A DNA stretch of 64,000 nt from Winogradskyella wichelsiae (GCF_013403925.1 NZ_JABFDJ010000005.1:62001-126000), one strand, 5' to 3'. Shown: positions 9,617-18,914, counted from the first letter of the stretch. The notes: generated by a model not told the origin, from the letters alone. A program made the numbers and translations.

Positions 9617-10960
9617 ATGGCACTTTCAGCACTAAATGCAATCTCACCAATAGATGGTCGTTACCGATCTAAAGTCGAAAAATTAAAAGATTATTTCTCA
9701 GAAGAAGCACTGATTAAATACCGTGTTTTAGTAGAAATTGAATATTTTATCGCACTTTGTGAATTACCATTACCACAATTAGAATCTGTATCTTCTTCTG
9801 TTTTTGAAGATTTAAGAGCGATTTATAAAAACTTTACTGCAATTGATGCACAAGCTATTAAAGATATCGAAAAAGTTACCAATCACGATGTAAAAGCGGT
9901 TGAGTACTTTATTAAAGATAAATTTGATGCTTTAGAGCTTTCTGCATACAAAGAATTTATTCACTTCGGATTAACGTCTCAAGACATTAACAACACTGCA
10001 ATTCCTTTAAGTATTAAGGATGCGATGAATGATGTTTATGTTCCTGAATATTCAGAATTATTAGAGAAAATTGAAGGCTTAGCTACAGATTGGGCACATA
10101 TCCCAATGTTAGCTAGAACGCATGGTCAACCAGCTTCTCCTACACGTTTAGGAAAAGAGATTAGCGTTTTTGCCGCGCGATTAAAAGAGCAGTTTAATTT
10201 ATTAAACAATGTACCAAGTGCAGCTAAATTTGGTGGTGCAACAGGAAATTACAACGCTCATAAAGTTGCTTATCCAAACATTGATTGGAAAGCTTTTGGA
10301 ACAGAATTTGTTCAAGGAAAATTAGGATTACAACATTCTTTTCCAACAACTCAGATAGAACATTACGATCATGCAGCAGCTTTGTTTGATGGTCTTAAAC
10401 GTATAAATACAATAATCATTGATTTAGATAGAGATATCTGGACGTATGTATCAATGGATTATTTTAAACAAAAAATTAAAGCTGGTGAGGTAGGAAGTTC
10501 TGCAATGCCACATAAAGTAAATCCTATTGATTTTGAAAATAGTGAAGGGAATTTAGGAATGGCAAATGCTATTTTTGAACACCTTTCTGCAAAATTACCG
10601 CTTTCTAGATTGCAACGTGATTTAACAGATAGTACGGTTTTAAGAAATGTTGGTGTACCTTTTGGACATACAATTATTGGTTTTAAATCTACAGTAAAAG
10701 GTTTAGGTAAATTATTATTGAATGAACCTAAATTTGCTCAAGATCTTGAAAATAACTGGGCTGTAGTAGCAGAAGCTATTCAAACGATATTAAGACGAGA
10801 AAGCTATCCTAATCCTTATGAAGCCTTAAAAGGATTAACAAGAACTAACGAAGCGATTACGCAAATTTCTATTTCAAATTTTATTGATACCTTAGAGGTT
10901 TCTGATGCTATTAAATCAGAATTAAAAGCGATTACTCCTAGTAATTATACTGGGATCTAA
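9617..10960 (+). CDS. purB: Adenylosuccinate lyase
   Basis: Cleaves SAICAR to AICAR and adenylosuccinate to AMP, each releasing fumarate, in purine synthesis. Its 447 residues match the usual PurB length. Seen: N-terminal SPIDGRYRSKV, catalytic-region HFGLTSQDINNTA and RTHGQPASPTRLGKE, and the superfamily signature GSSAMPHKVNPIDFEN at about residues 292-307 with its catalytic Ser. The start ATG follows a TAnnTTTG element by 23 bp. purL, another purine gene, lies far downstream at 58203 and is not linked. Confidence 0.97.
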   Translation: MALSALNAISPIDGRYRSKVEKLKDYFSEEALIKYRVLVEIEYFIALCELPLPQLESVSSSVFEDLRAIYKNFTAIDAQAIKDIEKVTNHDVKAVEYFIKDKFDALELSAYKEFIHFGLTSQDINNTAIPLSIKDAMNDVYVPEYSELLEKIEGLATDWAHIPMLARTHGQPASPTRLGKEISVFAARLKEQFNLLNNVPSAAKFGGATGNYNAHKVAYPNIDWKAFGTEFVQGKLGLQHSFPTTQIEHYDHAAALFDGLKRINTIIIDLDRDIWTYVSMDYFKQKIKAGEVGSSAMPHKVNPIDFENSEGNLGMANAIFEHLSAKLPLSRLQRDLTDSTVLRNVGVPFGHTIIGFKSTVKGLGKLLLNEPKFAQDLENNWAVVAEAIQTILRRESYPNPYEALKGLTRTNEAITQISISNFIDTLEVSDAIKSELKAITPSNYTGI

Positions 10961-10973
10961 TTTTTAACTATTT

Positions 10974-11201
10974 GTGAAACTTATTCCAAAATCAAAAGAT
11001 AGTATTGCATTAGTCCTAGTGACTATCATAGCACTGGGCATGTTTATATCAGGTTTATGTAATATACTTGATTATATTATTGTAAAAATTCTTTTGTTTG
11101 TTGGTTTTGGATCTCTACTTATAATAGCCATAGTTTATGCTGTAAAAAATAATATAAAAAAGAATCGTCTCGAAGATATTTCTCAAGACGATTCTCTTTA
11201 A
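10974..11201 (+). CDS. Small membrane protein, two TM helices
   Basis: A 75-residue protein starting at GTG 10974, 13 bp after the purB stop. Two hydrophobic segments (about residues 11-30 and 34-55) are followed by a basic then acidic tail (KNNIKKNRLEDISQDDSL). No family recognised. It is probably read through from purB. The 3' coding end forms half of a terminator-like hairpin, which explains the acidic tail codons. Confidence 0.55.
   Translation: MKLIPKSKDSIALVLVTIIALGMFISGLCNILDYIIVKILLFVGFGSLLIIAIVYAVKNNIKKNRLEDISQDDSL
11161..11195 (+). terminator. Hairpin overlapping the 3' end of the 75-aa gene
   Basis: A 10-bp perfect stem, AGAATCGTCT / AGACGATTCT, with a 15-nt loop, ending just before the TAA at 11199. 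Only a weak T-rich tract follows, so efficiency is uncertain. It would end the purB unit before the convergent DUF4252 gene. Confidence 0.45.
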
Positions 11202-11249
11202 TATTTAAATAAATTTCTGATAAACTTTAAAATTCACCAGAACGTCAGA

Positions 11250-11795
11250 TTATTTGAAAAATTCTTTTAAACCTTTAAGTTGATCTTCATCAAAATCTGC
11301 ATTTTTTAATATAGAACCTAAAGACATTAATTGACCTGCATTCATATCATCACCTAAAACTCTTGCAATTACAAAACCTTTATTTGTAGCATTTCCAAAA
11401 ATGATAAGTTCATCAATACGATCTACATCACCCAGAAATTTGACTACAAATTTTCCCTCTTTAACACTCCCACCACGTATTAATTCTTCATATTTAGGAT
11501 CTTTAAGAATGCTATTAACCTTTGCTAATTCTGATTTATATACTTCTGTATCAGTGTCATCTTTCATATAAGTCAATACATTCAACTTATCTACAGAATT
11601 ATAAGCTTCTTTTTGTTCTTTAGTCATATCAACATTTTCTACATCGACAAAATTTGTGGGCAAATCAAACGAAGCAAAACCAGGTTTTAATTCGTTATCT
11701 ACATAATAGGTTTGTAATGTAGGCTCTTGGTTACAGCTTGTAAAAGCTGCAACTAAAAACAACATTACCATTGATTTTTTGATTGATTGTATCAT
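11250..11795 (-). CDS. DUF4252 lipoprotein
   Basis: A 181-residue lipoprotein with lipobox FTSC near residue 20 (MIQSIKKSMVMLFLVAAFTSC) and a DUF4252 domain (NVLTYMKDDTD, GKFVVKFLGDVDRIDELIIFG). The function of DUF4252 is unknown. It is the last gene of a four-gene run, sigma factor then anti-sigma-like protein then two DUF4252 proteins, all on the minus strand with 8-11 bp gaps or overlaps. A role as envelope sensor or target of that ECF system is inferred from position only. Confidence 0.8.
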   Translation of the reverse strand: MIQSIKKSMVMLFLVAAFTSCNQEPTLQTYYVDNELKPGFASFDLPTNFVDVENVDMTKEQKEAYNSVDKLNVLTYMKDDTDTEVYKSELAKVNSILKDPKYEELIRGGSVKEGKFVVKFLGDVDRIDELIIFGNATNKGFVIARVLGDDMNAGQLMSLGSILKNADFDEDQLKGLKEFFK

Positions 11796-11805
11796 AAGTT
11801 TTTAT

Positions 11806-12405
11806 TTATTTTTTATTTCCTGCTTTCTTTAACTGATCTCCACCAGGAATATCCATTTGGCTCGTCATTTTAGATATTTGCCTTAAATCAATATCTCCGG
11901 TTAAAGAGATTACAACAGTTTCAAAATTAAGATCCTTACCATTCACTTTTATATTTTCACCTTCAGTTAGCTCACCTAAACCGGTCATAAACATAACGAG
12001 TTCTTTTACATGGTTTTCATCTTTCCCTTCTTTTACATAGAATTTCACTGTTTTATCTCCTTCTTTAAAGCGCATTAACTCCTCTAATTTTGCAGAGGTT
12101 AAATAACTCTTTACAGTAGTTGTCATATTGTTTGATGTGGTTGCATCACTAGATGTAAAAACTTTAAGACTGGTAATATTATTAACCATCTTTACATATT
12201 CTTGATCTTCAGAATCCTCTACATTCATCCCCATAGTTGCCAACATTCTGAACATTTTTTGATTTAGAACCAACGCCATTACATTTTCATCATCTTCTAG
12301 TTTGTCTATTGCAGATTGACCAAAAGAGGTTAATGTTGTTAGCATCAATACGGCTATTATCACGGTCTTTTTTCCCATTTTTAAGTACGATTTATAATTT
12401 TTCAT
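11806..12405 (-). CDS. DUF4252 domain exported protein
   Basis: A 199-residue paralogue of the next gene. A Sec signal peptide ends about SFGQ (residue 30) with no lipobox Cys, so the protein is probably periplasmic rather than lipid-anchored. The DUF4252 core shows SLKVFTSSDATTSNNM and KVKFYVKEG-like strands. The C terminus is short and basic (KKAGNKK). An internal Met (MGKKTV, residue 10) is an alternative start that still keeps the signal. Ten bp separate it from the second DUF4252 gene. Confidence 0.78.
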   Translation of the reverse strand: MKNYKSYLKMGKKTVIIAVLMLTTLTSFGQSAIDKLEDDENVMALVLNQKMFRMLATMGMNVEDSEDQEYVKMVNNITSLKVFTSSDATTSNNMTTTVKSYLTSAKLEELMRFKEGDKTVKFYVKEGKDENHVKELVMFMTGLGELTEGENIKVNGKDLNFETVVISLTGDIDLRQISKMTSQMDIPGGDQLKKAGNKK

Positions 12406-12433
12406 AAGATCTTGTTTTTTAATGTTTTTGTTT

Positions 12434-12925
12434 TTAATTCTTTAATAATTTATTTGTTGTATCTCCAAATACAGTTATATAACTTGCTTTTTCTAATCCC
12501 ATACTAAGATTTTCACCTGTCATATCTAATGCATTCATCCCTAACAAACCTTTATTTAAATTTTTAGAAATTAAGGAGAGCGTTTGCTTGGTCTCTAAAT
12601 ATAATTCCTGTTCTTCTGGCGTATAATCCGCTAGAGTTTTGGGTTCATTGTTCCAATTAGGAATAAAAAAACCAAGCATTAAAACAGCTACTGCTGCGAC
12701 AGAAATCCATTGATACAATTTTGTTTTCTTAGTGTTTAATGGAACGTCTTTGGTATACTGTTCTTTTTTAGATTCAGAAAAAAATAGAAACATCGACTTG
12801 TAATGCTCTAAATGTGGCGCTACATTATTGCTTTTAAAATAGGCTTTTAGCTCTGCTTCTTCTTGCAATGTGGTTTCTGCACTATTGTATTTTTCTATTA
12901 ACTTTTCTATATTATTTAATACCAT
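12434..12925 (-). CDS. Anti-sigma-factor-like single-pass membrane protein
   Basis: A 163-residue protein overlapping the ECF sigma gene by 14 bp. The N-terminal ~75 residues are a cytoplasmic helical domain (LIEKYNSAETTLQEEAELKAYF, typical of flavobacterial anti-sigma-like proteins). One TM helix follows (about residues 73-88, ISVAAVAVLMLGFF), then a short periplasmic part. No zinc-binding HxxxCxxC motif. The overlap with sigma supports tight co-translation and a negative-regulator role, though this is inferred. Confidence 0.7.
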   Translation of the reverse strand: MVLNNIEKLIEKYNSAETTLQEEAELKAYFKSNNVAPHLEHYKSMFLFFSESKKEQYTKDVPLNTKKTKLYQWISVAAVAVLMLGFFIPNWNNEPKTLADYTPEEQELYLETKQTLSLISKNLNKGLLGMNALDMTGENLSMGLEKASYITVFGDTTNKLLKN

Positions 12926-13421
12926 ATTGATGTGTATTAGTTAATTTTTCTCTTATTGTTTTTCTTGCTCGCGATAGATTGACACGTATGGCCGTTTCAT
13001 TCATATCTAGCATTTTAGCAATTTCAGCATAATCGTATTCTTCAATATCTCTTAATTGCACAATTATCTTTTGCTGTTCTGGTAGGTCTTCCATTATTTT
13101 AGAAACCCAGCCTATACTATCTTTTGCTTCTACTTGTTTTTGTAAAGACGAATTACTATCCGTGTAATTACTATGAACGATTTTTAAATTTTGTGCTTGT
13201 TTCGATTTTAAACGATCCAAACAAAAATTCTTAGTCATTGTCATACTAAAAGCTTCAACATTTTTGTAATCACCGATCTTTTTACTGTTTTTCCATAATT
13301 TCAAAAGTATTTCTTGTGTAGCGTCTTCTGCTTCTTCACGAGAAACAAGTAATCGTTTGGCTAAACGAAATACTTTATCTTTAAAAGGCATTACTAAGCT
13401 TACAAAATCTGCTTGCTTCAT
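12912..13421 (-). CDS. ECF RNA polymerase sigma factor
   Basis: A 169-residue sigma-70 family protein. Region 2 includes KDKVFRLAKRLLVSREEAEDATQEILLKLWKN, the DA(Q)E core contact. Region 4 is a helix-turn-helix (LPEQQKIIVQLRDIEEYDYAEIAKMLDMNETAIRVNLSRARK). It heads the anti-sigma/DUF4252 operon. An imperfect inverted repeat ATATCA-N8-TGATAT at 13443-13462 lies in its upstream region. The ECF motif used by the 53-kb sigma cluster is not present here. Confidence 0.9.
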   Translation of the reverse strand: MKQADFVSLVMPFKDKVFRLAKRLLVSREEAEDATQEILLKLWKNSKKIGDYKNVEAFSMTMTKNFCLDRLKSKQAQNLKIVHSNYTDSNSSLQKQVEAKDSIGWVSKIMEDLPEQQKIIVQLRDIEEYDYAEIAKMLDMNETAIRVNLSRARKTIREKLTNTHQYGIK

Positions 13422-13442
13422 TATTGGTTTGATTGGTTGGTT

Positions 13443-13462
13443 ATATCATTTTTATGTGATAT
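13443..13462. promoter_or_regulatory. Inverted repeat upstream of the ECF sigma gene
   Basis: ATATCA and TGATAT separated by 8 bp, 21 bp upstream of the sigma start. Could be a regulator site; no further support. Confidence 0.3.
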
Positions 13463-13606
13463 GAAGTCAATATTATTGCCTTCTATTATTACGACGATAC
13501 ACTTTAGTTTTTGTTACAAAGTTTTTTTTATTTATAATAATGTAAGTAAATTTAGAGTTTTACTGACTATAGTAATAGATTGCTATTAAAAGAAAATGTA
13601 ATACAT

Positions 13607-15034
13607 ATGAAAAAGGTAAAGATTTTATTATTGGTTTGCCTTGTTGCCTTTAGTGCAACAAGTTGTTTTGATGACATGGACGACAATATTATTGCAGGCG
13701 AAGACATTAATGATTTTGTATGGAAAGCAATGAATTTTGTCTATTTATATAAATCAGAGATTCCTGACTTATCTAATAGCAGATTTACGACTACAGATGA
13801 ATACACTGACTATTTAAATAGTTACGCTTCGCCAGAAGCATTATTTGAATCCTTATTATACTTACCAAACGAAATTGATAGGTTTAGTGGTATTTACAGT
13901 AATTATTTTGATCTTCAAAATGCATTATCTGGCATCTCACTTAGTAACGGAATAGAATACAACTTGTATTATGTACCGGGAAGTGAGACTGAAGTTTTTG
14001 GCGCTATAACTTTAGTATTAGCAAATAGTCCTGCAGAAAACTTGGGTTTAGAACGTGGTCAAATCTTTAGAGCTATTAATGACAATAATTTAACTCTAAA
14101 TAATTATGTCGATTTATTAAGTAGCACATCTTACACCATAAATTTTGCTGATTATAACGATAACGGTACTCCTGACACTTCTGATGACGATACCGTTGAG
14201 CTTTCTGGCATTAATGCCAGCTTAACTAAGGTTTCTTATAGCGAAAACCCTGTTCATAAAACCGAAGTTTTAAATGTAGATGGTATAAACATTGGTTATC
14301 TAATGTATAATGGTTTTACCATTGAATTTGATGATAATCTTAATGACGCTTTTGGTGAGTTTAGGGCTGCTGGTGTGAGTGAATTAGTTATAGATTTAAG
14401 ATACAATGGTGGTGGATCGGTACAGACAGCGGCATATTTGGGTAGTATGGTTACAGGTCAATTTACAGGTGAAATCTACTCTAAATTATTTTATAATGAA
14501 AACTTAGCGAGTAACGACACAGACTATTTATTTACAAACTCAATAGATGGTGGTGGTTCTATAAATAGCCTTAACCTTTCTAAAGTATACGTACTAACAA
14601 CCAGCAATAGAACAGCTTCTGCTAGTGAATTAGTAATTAATAGTTTAAAACCTTATATCGAAGTTGTAGTGATTGGTGAAAATACTGTTGGAAAAACACA
14701 AGCCTCTAGAACGGTCTACGATTCGCCTACCCTATTTTCTGATACTGAAGCAAACCCAAGCCATACTTATGCTTTACAACCTTTAATTGCCAAATCTACT
14801 AATGTAAATGAAGAATTAGTGCCTTCTACAGGTTTGGTTCCGGATATTGTGCTTTCGGAATCAGTAAACAATCTAGGAATTCTTGGGGATATTAATGAGC
14901 CGCTTTTAGCAGCAGCTATATCTCATTTATCAGGTTCGAGCAGATCTTCAAACTTAACTACAGAAGCCTCTAAGGTTATTAAACAATTAAGTCTTCCAAT
15001 TTCAGCTTTACAACAAGATATGCAAATTGATTAA
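13607..15034 (+). CDS. S41 family peptidase lipoprotein (CtpA-like, PDZ)
   Basis: A secreted serine protease of the tail-specific/C-terminal processing family. Start ATG at 13607 gives the lipoprotein signal MKKVKILLLVCLVAFSATSC; the TTG at 13580 adds residues before the signal and is unlikely. A PDZ-like segment (NSPAENLGLERGQIFRAINDN) lies about residues 138-165. The S41 core has VIDLRYNGGGSVQTA, the Ser-bearing TASASELV (about residues 335-342) and VGKTQAS with the catalytic Lys near 363. The single lipid-anchored peptidase sits alone between two opposed units. Substrate unknown. Confidence 0.9.
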   Translation: MKKVKILLLVCLVAFSATSCFDDMDDNIIAGEDINDFVWKAMNFVYLYKSEIPDLSNSRFTTTDEYTDYLNSYASPEALFESLLYLPNEIDRFSGIYSNYFDLQNALSGISLSNGIEYNLYYVPGSETEVFGAITLVLANSPAENLGLERGQIFRAINDNNLTLNNYVDLLSSTSYTINFADYNDNGTPDTSDDDTVELSGINASLTKVSYSENPVHKTEVLNVDGINIGYLMYNGFTIEFDDNLNDAFGEFRAAGVSELVIDLRYNGGGSVQTAAYLGSMVTGQFTGEIYSKLFYNENLASNDTDYLFTNSIDGGGSINSLNLSKVYVLTTSNRTASASELVINSLKPYIEVVVIGENTVGKTQASRTVYDSPTLFSDTEANPSHTYALQPLIAKSTNVNEELVPSTGLVPDIVLSESVNNLGILGDINEPLLAAAISHLSGSSRSSNLTTEASKVIKQLSLPISALQQDMQID

Positions 15035-15053
15035 TTTTAAATTAATAAAAATT

Positions 15054-15088
15054 AAAAGCCGCTTCTACAAATTGTAGAAGCGGCTTTT
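15054..15088 (+). terminator. Strong rho-independent terminator after the S41 peptidase
   Basis: Perfect 17-bp inverted repeat (AAAAGCCGCTTCTACAA and its complement) with A- and T-rich ends. It could also serve the convergent gene ending at 15151. Confidence 0.85.
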
Positions 15089-15150
15089 ATGTTATAAAGA
15101 TTCAAACTGAACCAATACTATTAGAGATCCCCTTTTGAGGTATTATCAAT

Positions 15151-16197
15151 TTAATTAAAATAAATTTTTGAAGCTGCTACTCCAACACTAAACGTATTTG
15201 TTTCTGCTCCTGATACCAAATCATAAACTAATAAAGTACTGTTTTCTGTAAAGCTAGCATCAGTAACAAATAATTGATTATCATTAACAGATAAACCATA
15301 AGCATAAGCTGCAGTAATACTAAATAAAGAAGATGTTGGTAAACTTGTAGCATTATCGGTTAAACTAAATACTTCGTTATTTAAAATATAATAAGTTGTA
15401 CCATCTTCATAAGCCATTAAACTTGGGTGCTCTCCTGCAGAAAATTCTAAGTTAGAAATTATAGAATTATCAGATAAGTCAATCTTAACTAGAGCTGCAG
15501 AAGTTTCTCCAACCACACTCCAACTTGCACCACCTTCACATAATACGACTAAGTCACCTTCATCATTAATTGCCATTTCATCTGGCACATAATTTACGGC
15601 TATAGTTTCAACTGTATTATCTGCTATATTAATTACAGAAATCAAGTTATTAATACCATAACCACCTTTATGAGACACGTAAAGTTTATCAGATTCTTCT
15701 AAAATTTGTTCAGGACCTTCAGAAACAGGAATTGTAGAAATTACAGTATTAGAAGTTAAATCAATTACTGCTATATAATCATCCGTTGCGTCATTAGGAT
15801 CTCCCCAATCAGACACATACGCTGTATTATCTTCAAAAGCAATATATCTTGGTGTTGTTAACCCTGTAGAGATCGTTGCTGATTTTTCAAATGTGTAACG
15901 GTTAACGGCTGTAATTGTTCCTGCATCTGCAACAATATATGCATCATCATCATTAAAACCTAACGATTGTAAATACACACCTGTAGCTTCATTATTAACA
16001 TTAAAATAAATTTGATTTTCTGAAGTCATTAAATCTTCAGAAATAAAAGAAATTGAAGATGGATCTCCTTCTCCACTAACTATTATTCCATCTTCATAAG
16101 CTCCTAAAGGTTCCGTTGATATATTATCATCGTTGTCTTCCGAACATGAAACGATTAATAACGACATTGCAAAAATTGATAAAATGATTTTTTTCAT
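15151..16197 (-). CDS. YncE/DUF5074-type beta-propeller lipoprotein, candidate B12-binding BtuG
   Basis: A 348-residue lipoprotein (lipobox IVSC, then acidic SEDNDDN, a surface-export-like tract in Bacteroidota). Repeated four-stranded blades such as NTAYVSDWGDPNDATDDYIAV and KLYVSHKGGYGINNLISVI form a YncE-like propeller. Bacteroides BtuG, a surface lipoprotein that captures cobalamin, has this fold. The neighbouring divergent genes encode a BtuF/BtuC/BtuD-like transporter, which supports that role. No TonB-dependent receptor and no cobalamin-riboswitch box were found nearby, so cobalamin is the favoured but unproven ligand. Confidence 0.75.
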   Translation of the reverse strand: MKKIILSIFAMSLLIVSCSEDNDDNISTEPLGAYEDGIIVSGEGDPSSISFISEDLMTSENQIYFNVNNEATGVYLQSLGFNDDDAYIVADAGTITAVNRYTFEKSATISTGLTTPRYIAFEDNTAYVSDWGDPNDATDDYIAVIDLTSNTVISTIPVSEGPEQILEESDKLYVSHKGGYGINNLISVINIADNTVETIAVNYVPDEMAINDEGDLVVLCEGGASWSVVGETSAALVKIDLSDNSIISNLEFSAGEHPSLMAYEDGTTYYILNNEVFSLTDNATSLPTSSLFSITAAYAYGLSVNDNQLFVTDASFTENSTLLVYDLVSGAETNTFSVGVAASKIYFN

Positions 16198-16522
16198 TGT
16201 AATTAGTTTAAAATTTATATTGAATTTAAAAATTACGACCTGGCATAGGCCTAGATGCCATACTCTCTCAAAATATATTAAAGAGATTATTTAATTTCAA
16301 CCTTAAATCTATGTGTTTTGAACTTATTTTGAAGAACTCATAATTAGTCATTTTATTTTCTGTCTAATCTAAGTAATCTCAAATATTTTTAAAAAACATA
16401 TTACAACTCAAGCTATAACTGTTGAAAATTTTCAGCATAAAAACTTATAGTTGCTAGAAAAATCTTTAAATTTAATTCTTAGCAAAAATAGACTTTTAAA
16501 AATCTCAAAAACTTGATTGAAC
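16198..16522. other. 325-bp region upstream of the beta-propeller gene
   Basis: No gene in this stretch. On the minus strand, 44-63 bp before the propeller start, TGGCAT-N8-ATGCCA (16241-16260) can form a 6-bp hairpin or act as an operator. No cobalamin-riboswitch conserved boxes were seen. The rest is AT-rich without clear structure. Confidence 0.5.
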
Positions 16523-16630
16523 TCACTTTTTTTTATTCATTTTGTAGATAAGATAAATAAACCCAATTAAAAAATGTGCTATGATTACACCTGAAATGAT
16601 ATATAGTGTTAAATTTGAATTGTCTCTCAT
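16523..16630 (-). CDS. 35-aa single-TM small protein
   Basis: Short reading frame from ATG (16630) to TGA (16523). It encodes a polar start (MRDNSNLT), a hydrophobic helix of ~20 residues (LYIISGVIIAHFLIGFIYLI), then a basic end (YKMNKKK). This positive-inside pattern is typical of real small membrane proteins. No family recognised. It lies upstream of the propeller gene on the same strand but ~325 bp away. Called from composition alone. Confidence 0.4.
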   Translation of the reverse strand: MRDNSNLTLYIISGVIIAHFLIGFIYLIYKMNKKK

Positions 16631-16690
16631 AACTGTAATTTTAACAAAATTACCGATTCAATAAATAAACATTAGTTACAAAGGTTACAC

Positions 16691-17842
16691 ATGAAAATTA
16701 TTAAATTCTTCATTCTTCTACTTATCGTTAGTGCATGTAAAAATGAAACTAAAAATAACGATTCAAACACATTAGATAGCATAATATCAGCAGAGGTTCC
16801 TCTAAAATATGCTGAAGGTTTTAAAATCTCACAATCTAACAATCTAAAAACTATAGAAATAACAAAGCCCTGGCCAAAGGCTGAAAAAAAATACACGTAT
16901 TTGGTACTTACTAAAGAACAAGCTGCGAAAACAACTTACAATAAAAATGATTATGATGGCGTGATAATTACCCCAATCACAAAAATGGTGGTGACATCTA
17001 CAACACATATTCCTGCTTTAGAACTTCTAAATATTGAAGATAAATTAGTGGGATTCCCAGGTACAAATTATGTGTCATCAGAGAAAACTAGAAAATTAAT
17101 AGGCGATAACAAAGTAAGAGAACTAGGAAAAAACGAAGGCATAAATACCGAAGTTTTATTAGAATTAAACCCTGAAGTTGTAATTGGTTTTGGTGTGGAT
17201 GGAGTAAACAAAACCTTTGAAACGATTAAAAAAGTAGGCATTCCTGTTATTTACAATGGAGATTGGGTAGAGTCTTCTGCTTTAGCAAAAGCAGAATGGA
17301 TTAAACTATTTGGGGCACTATTTAACAAAGAAAAAGAAGCCGATTCTATCTTTAATAAAATTGAAAAAGACTACTTAGAAGCTAAAGAAATCGCTAAACA
17401 AGTTGATTTTCAACCTACTGTTTTTAGTGGTGCGCTATATAAAGATGTATGGTATCTGCCAAATGGTTCTAGTGCAGAAGCTCAATTTCTAAAAGATGCC
17501 AATGTTAATTATTTATGGAGCAACACGACAGGTAATGGTAGTTTAGCTTTAAGTTTTGAAGCCGTATTAAATAAAGCAAAAATGGCTGATTTATGGTTAA
17601 GCCCATCTTATTATACAAGTTTAAAACAACTTGAAGAAGCTAACACTTTATATACTAATTTTGAAGCCTTCAAAAACCAAAATATTTATAGCTTTTCTAA
17701 CACTACAGGAGCAACTGGTGGTGTATTATATTATGAATTAGGAACCGCAAGACCCGATTTAGTTCTAAAAGATTTGATTAAAGTTTGCCACCCAGAATTG
17801 TTACAAGATTACACACCTTATTTTTTCAAAAAATTAAAATAA
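16691..17842 (+). CDS. BtuF/FecB-like ABC substrate-binding lipoprotein
   Basis: Periplasmic binding component of a class II (cobalamin/siderophore/haem) ABC importer. Lipobox IVSAC near residue 16. The periplasmic-binding domain starts about residue 95 with VVTSTTHIPALELLNIEDKLVGFP and contains TEVLLELNPEVVIGFG, the standard PBP 'lives or dies by its target' strands. It is followed after 48 bp by the permease and then the ATPase. With the BtuG-like protein next door, cobalamin is the likeliest substrate, with iron chelates as the alternative. Confidence 0.85.
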   Translation: MKIIKFFILLLIVSACKNETKNNDSNTLDSIISAEVPLKYAEGFKISQSNNLKTIEITKPWPKAEKKYTYLVLTKEQAAKTTYNKNDYDGVIITPITKMVVTSTTHIPALELLNIEDKLVGFPGTNYVSSEKTRKLIGDNKVRELGKNEGINTEVLLELNPEVVIGFGVDGVNKTFETIKKVGIPVIYNGDWVESSALAKAEWIKLFGALFNKEKEADSIFNKIEKDYLEAKEIAKQVDFQPTVFSGALYKDVWYLPNGSSAEAQFLKDANVNYLWSNTTGNGSLALSFEAVLNKAKMADLWLSPSYYTSLKQLEEANTLYTNFEAFKNQNIYSFSNTTGATGGVLYYELGTARPDLVLKDLIKVCHPELLQDYTPYFFKKLK

Positions 17843-17890
17843 AAACGTTGAGAGTTTCAAGATAAAAAAATCTAAAAACTCTACTTATTA

Positions 17891-18913
17891 ATGAAAACCA
17901 ACTACACATATCAATTTATAATTTTAGCTGTTATTCTTTTGTTTTGTTTTGTACTTAACATAAGTCTTGGCTCTATAAGTATTCCATTTTCAGAAGTTCT
18001 TAAAAGCTTATGCTCTACAACTGATAATGATACTTGGCAAATTATTATTATGGAATTTAGACTTCCTAAAGCACTTACTGCAATTATGGTGGGTTCAGGT
18101 CTGGGAATTTCAGGATTATTAATGCAGACATTGTTTAGAAACCCCTTAGCAGGTCCTTTTGTTCTAGGCATCAGTTCTGGTGCTAGTTTAGGTGTTGCTA
18201 TAGTTATTTTAGGTTCAGGGCTTTTTGGTGGCTTATTTGCTACAGCACTTATTGCTAAATGGAGCATTGTTATCGCTGCTAGTTTAGGTAGTTTTTTAGT
18301 GTTACTTGCCGTTTTAGCGGTTTCAAACAAAGTGAGAGATACTATGGCTATTTTAATTATTGGTTTAATGTTTGGGAGCATTACCTCTGCTGTTGTTAGT
18401 GTTTTATCTTACTTCAGTTCTGCAGAACAATTACAACAATATGTCTTTTGGGGCTTTGGAAGCTTAAGTAACTTATCTTGGTACGAACTTTTAATTTTCT
18501 TTATCATTTACGCTATTGGACTGCTATTAAGTATAGCCTCTATAAAAGGACTAAACAGTTTATTATTAGGTGATAATTACGCAAAAAGTTTAGGGTTAAA
18601 TTTAAAACAAAGTCGACTTATTATCATTTTAGCAACAAGTTTAATTGCCGGAACAATTACGGCTTTCTCGGGTCCAATTGCATTTATTGGTTTGGCTATT
18701 CCGCATTTAACAAGACAGCTTTTTAAAACAACAAATCATAAAATATTATTACCTGCTGTATTTTTATTTGGTGCTATTGTAATGTTAATTTGCGATAGTA
18801 TAGCACAAGTTCCTGGAAGTGACTACACCTTACCAATTAATGCCATAACCGCTTTAGTTGGTGCGCCTGTTGTAATTTGGCTATTAGTTAAACAACGAAA
18901 AATGATGTTTTAA
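17891..18913 (+). CDS. FecCD/BtuC-family ABC permease
   Basis: A polytopic inner-membrane permease of 340 residues (family usual 320-350), with about ten TM helices. Family landmarks: RLPKALTAIMVGSGLGISGLLMQTLFRNPLAGP near residue 57-90 and GPIAFIGLAIPHLTRQL near 260-277, the latter being the cytoplasmic coupling helix that contacts the ATPase. One base separates its stop codon from the ATPase ATG, so the two are co-translated. Confidence 0.93.
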   Translation: MKTNYTYQFIILAVILLFCFVLNISLGSISIPFSEVLKSLCSTTDNDTWQIIIMEFRLPKALTAIMVGSGLGISGLLMQTLFRNPLAGPFVLGISSGASLGVAIVILGSGLFGGLFATALIAKWSIVIAASLGSFLVLLAVLAVSNKVRDTMAILIIGLMFGSITSAVVSVLSYFSSAEQLQQYVFWGFGSLSNLSWYELLIFFIIYAIGLLLSIASIKGLNSLLLGDNYAKSLGLNLKQSRLIIILATSLIAGTITAFSGPIAFIGLAIPHLTRQLFKTTNHKILLPAVFLFGAIVMLICDSIAQVPGSDYTLPINAITALVGAPVVIWLLVKQRKMMF

Positions 18914-18914
18914 A

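Noticed and set aside
16198..16690. Cobalamin riboswitch before the B12-type genes
   Set aside because: No conserved B12-box sequence on either strand in this region.
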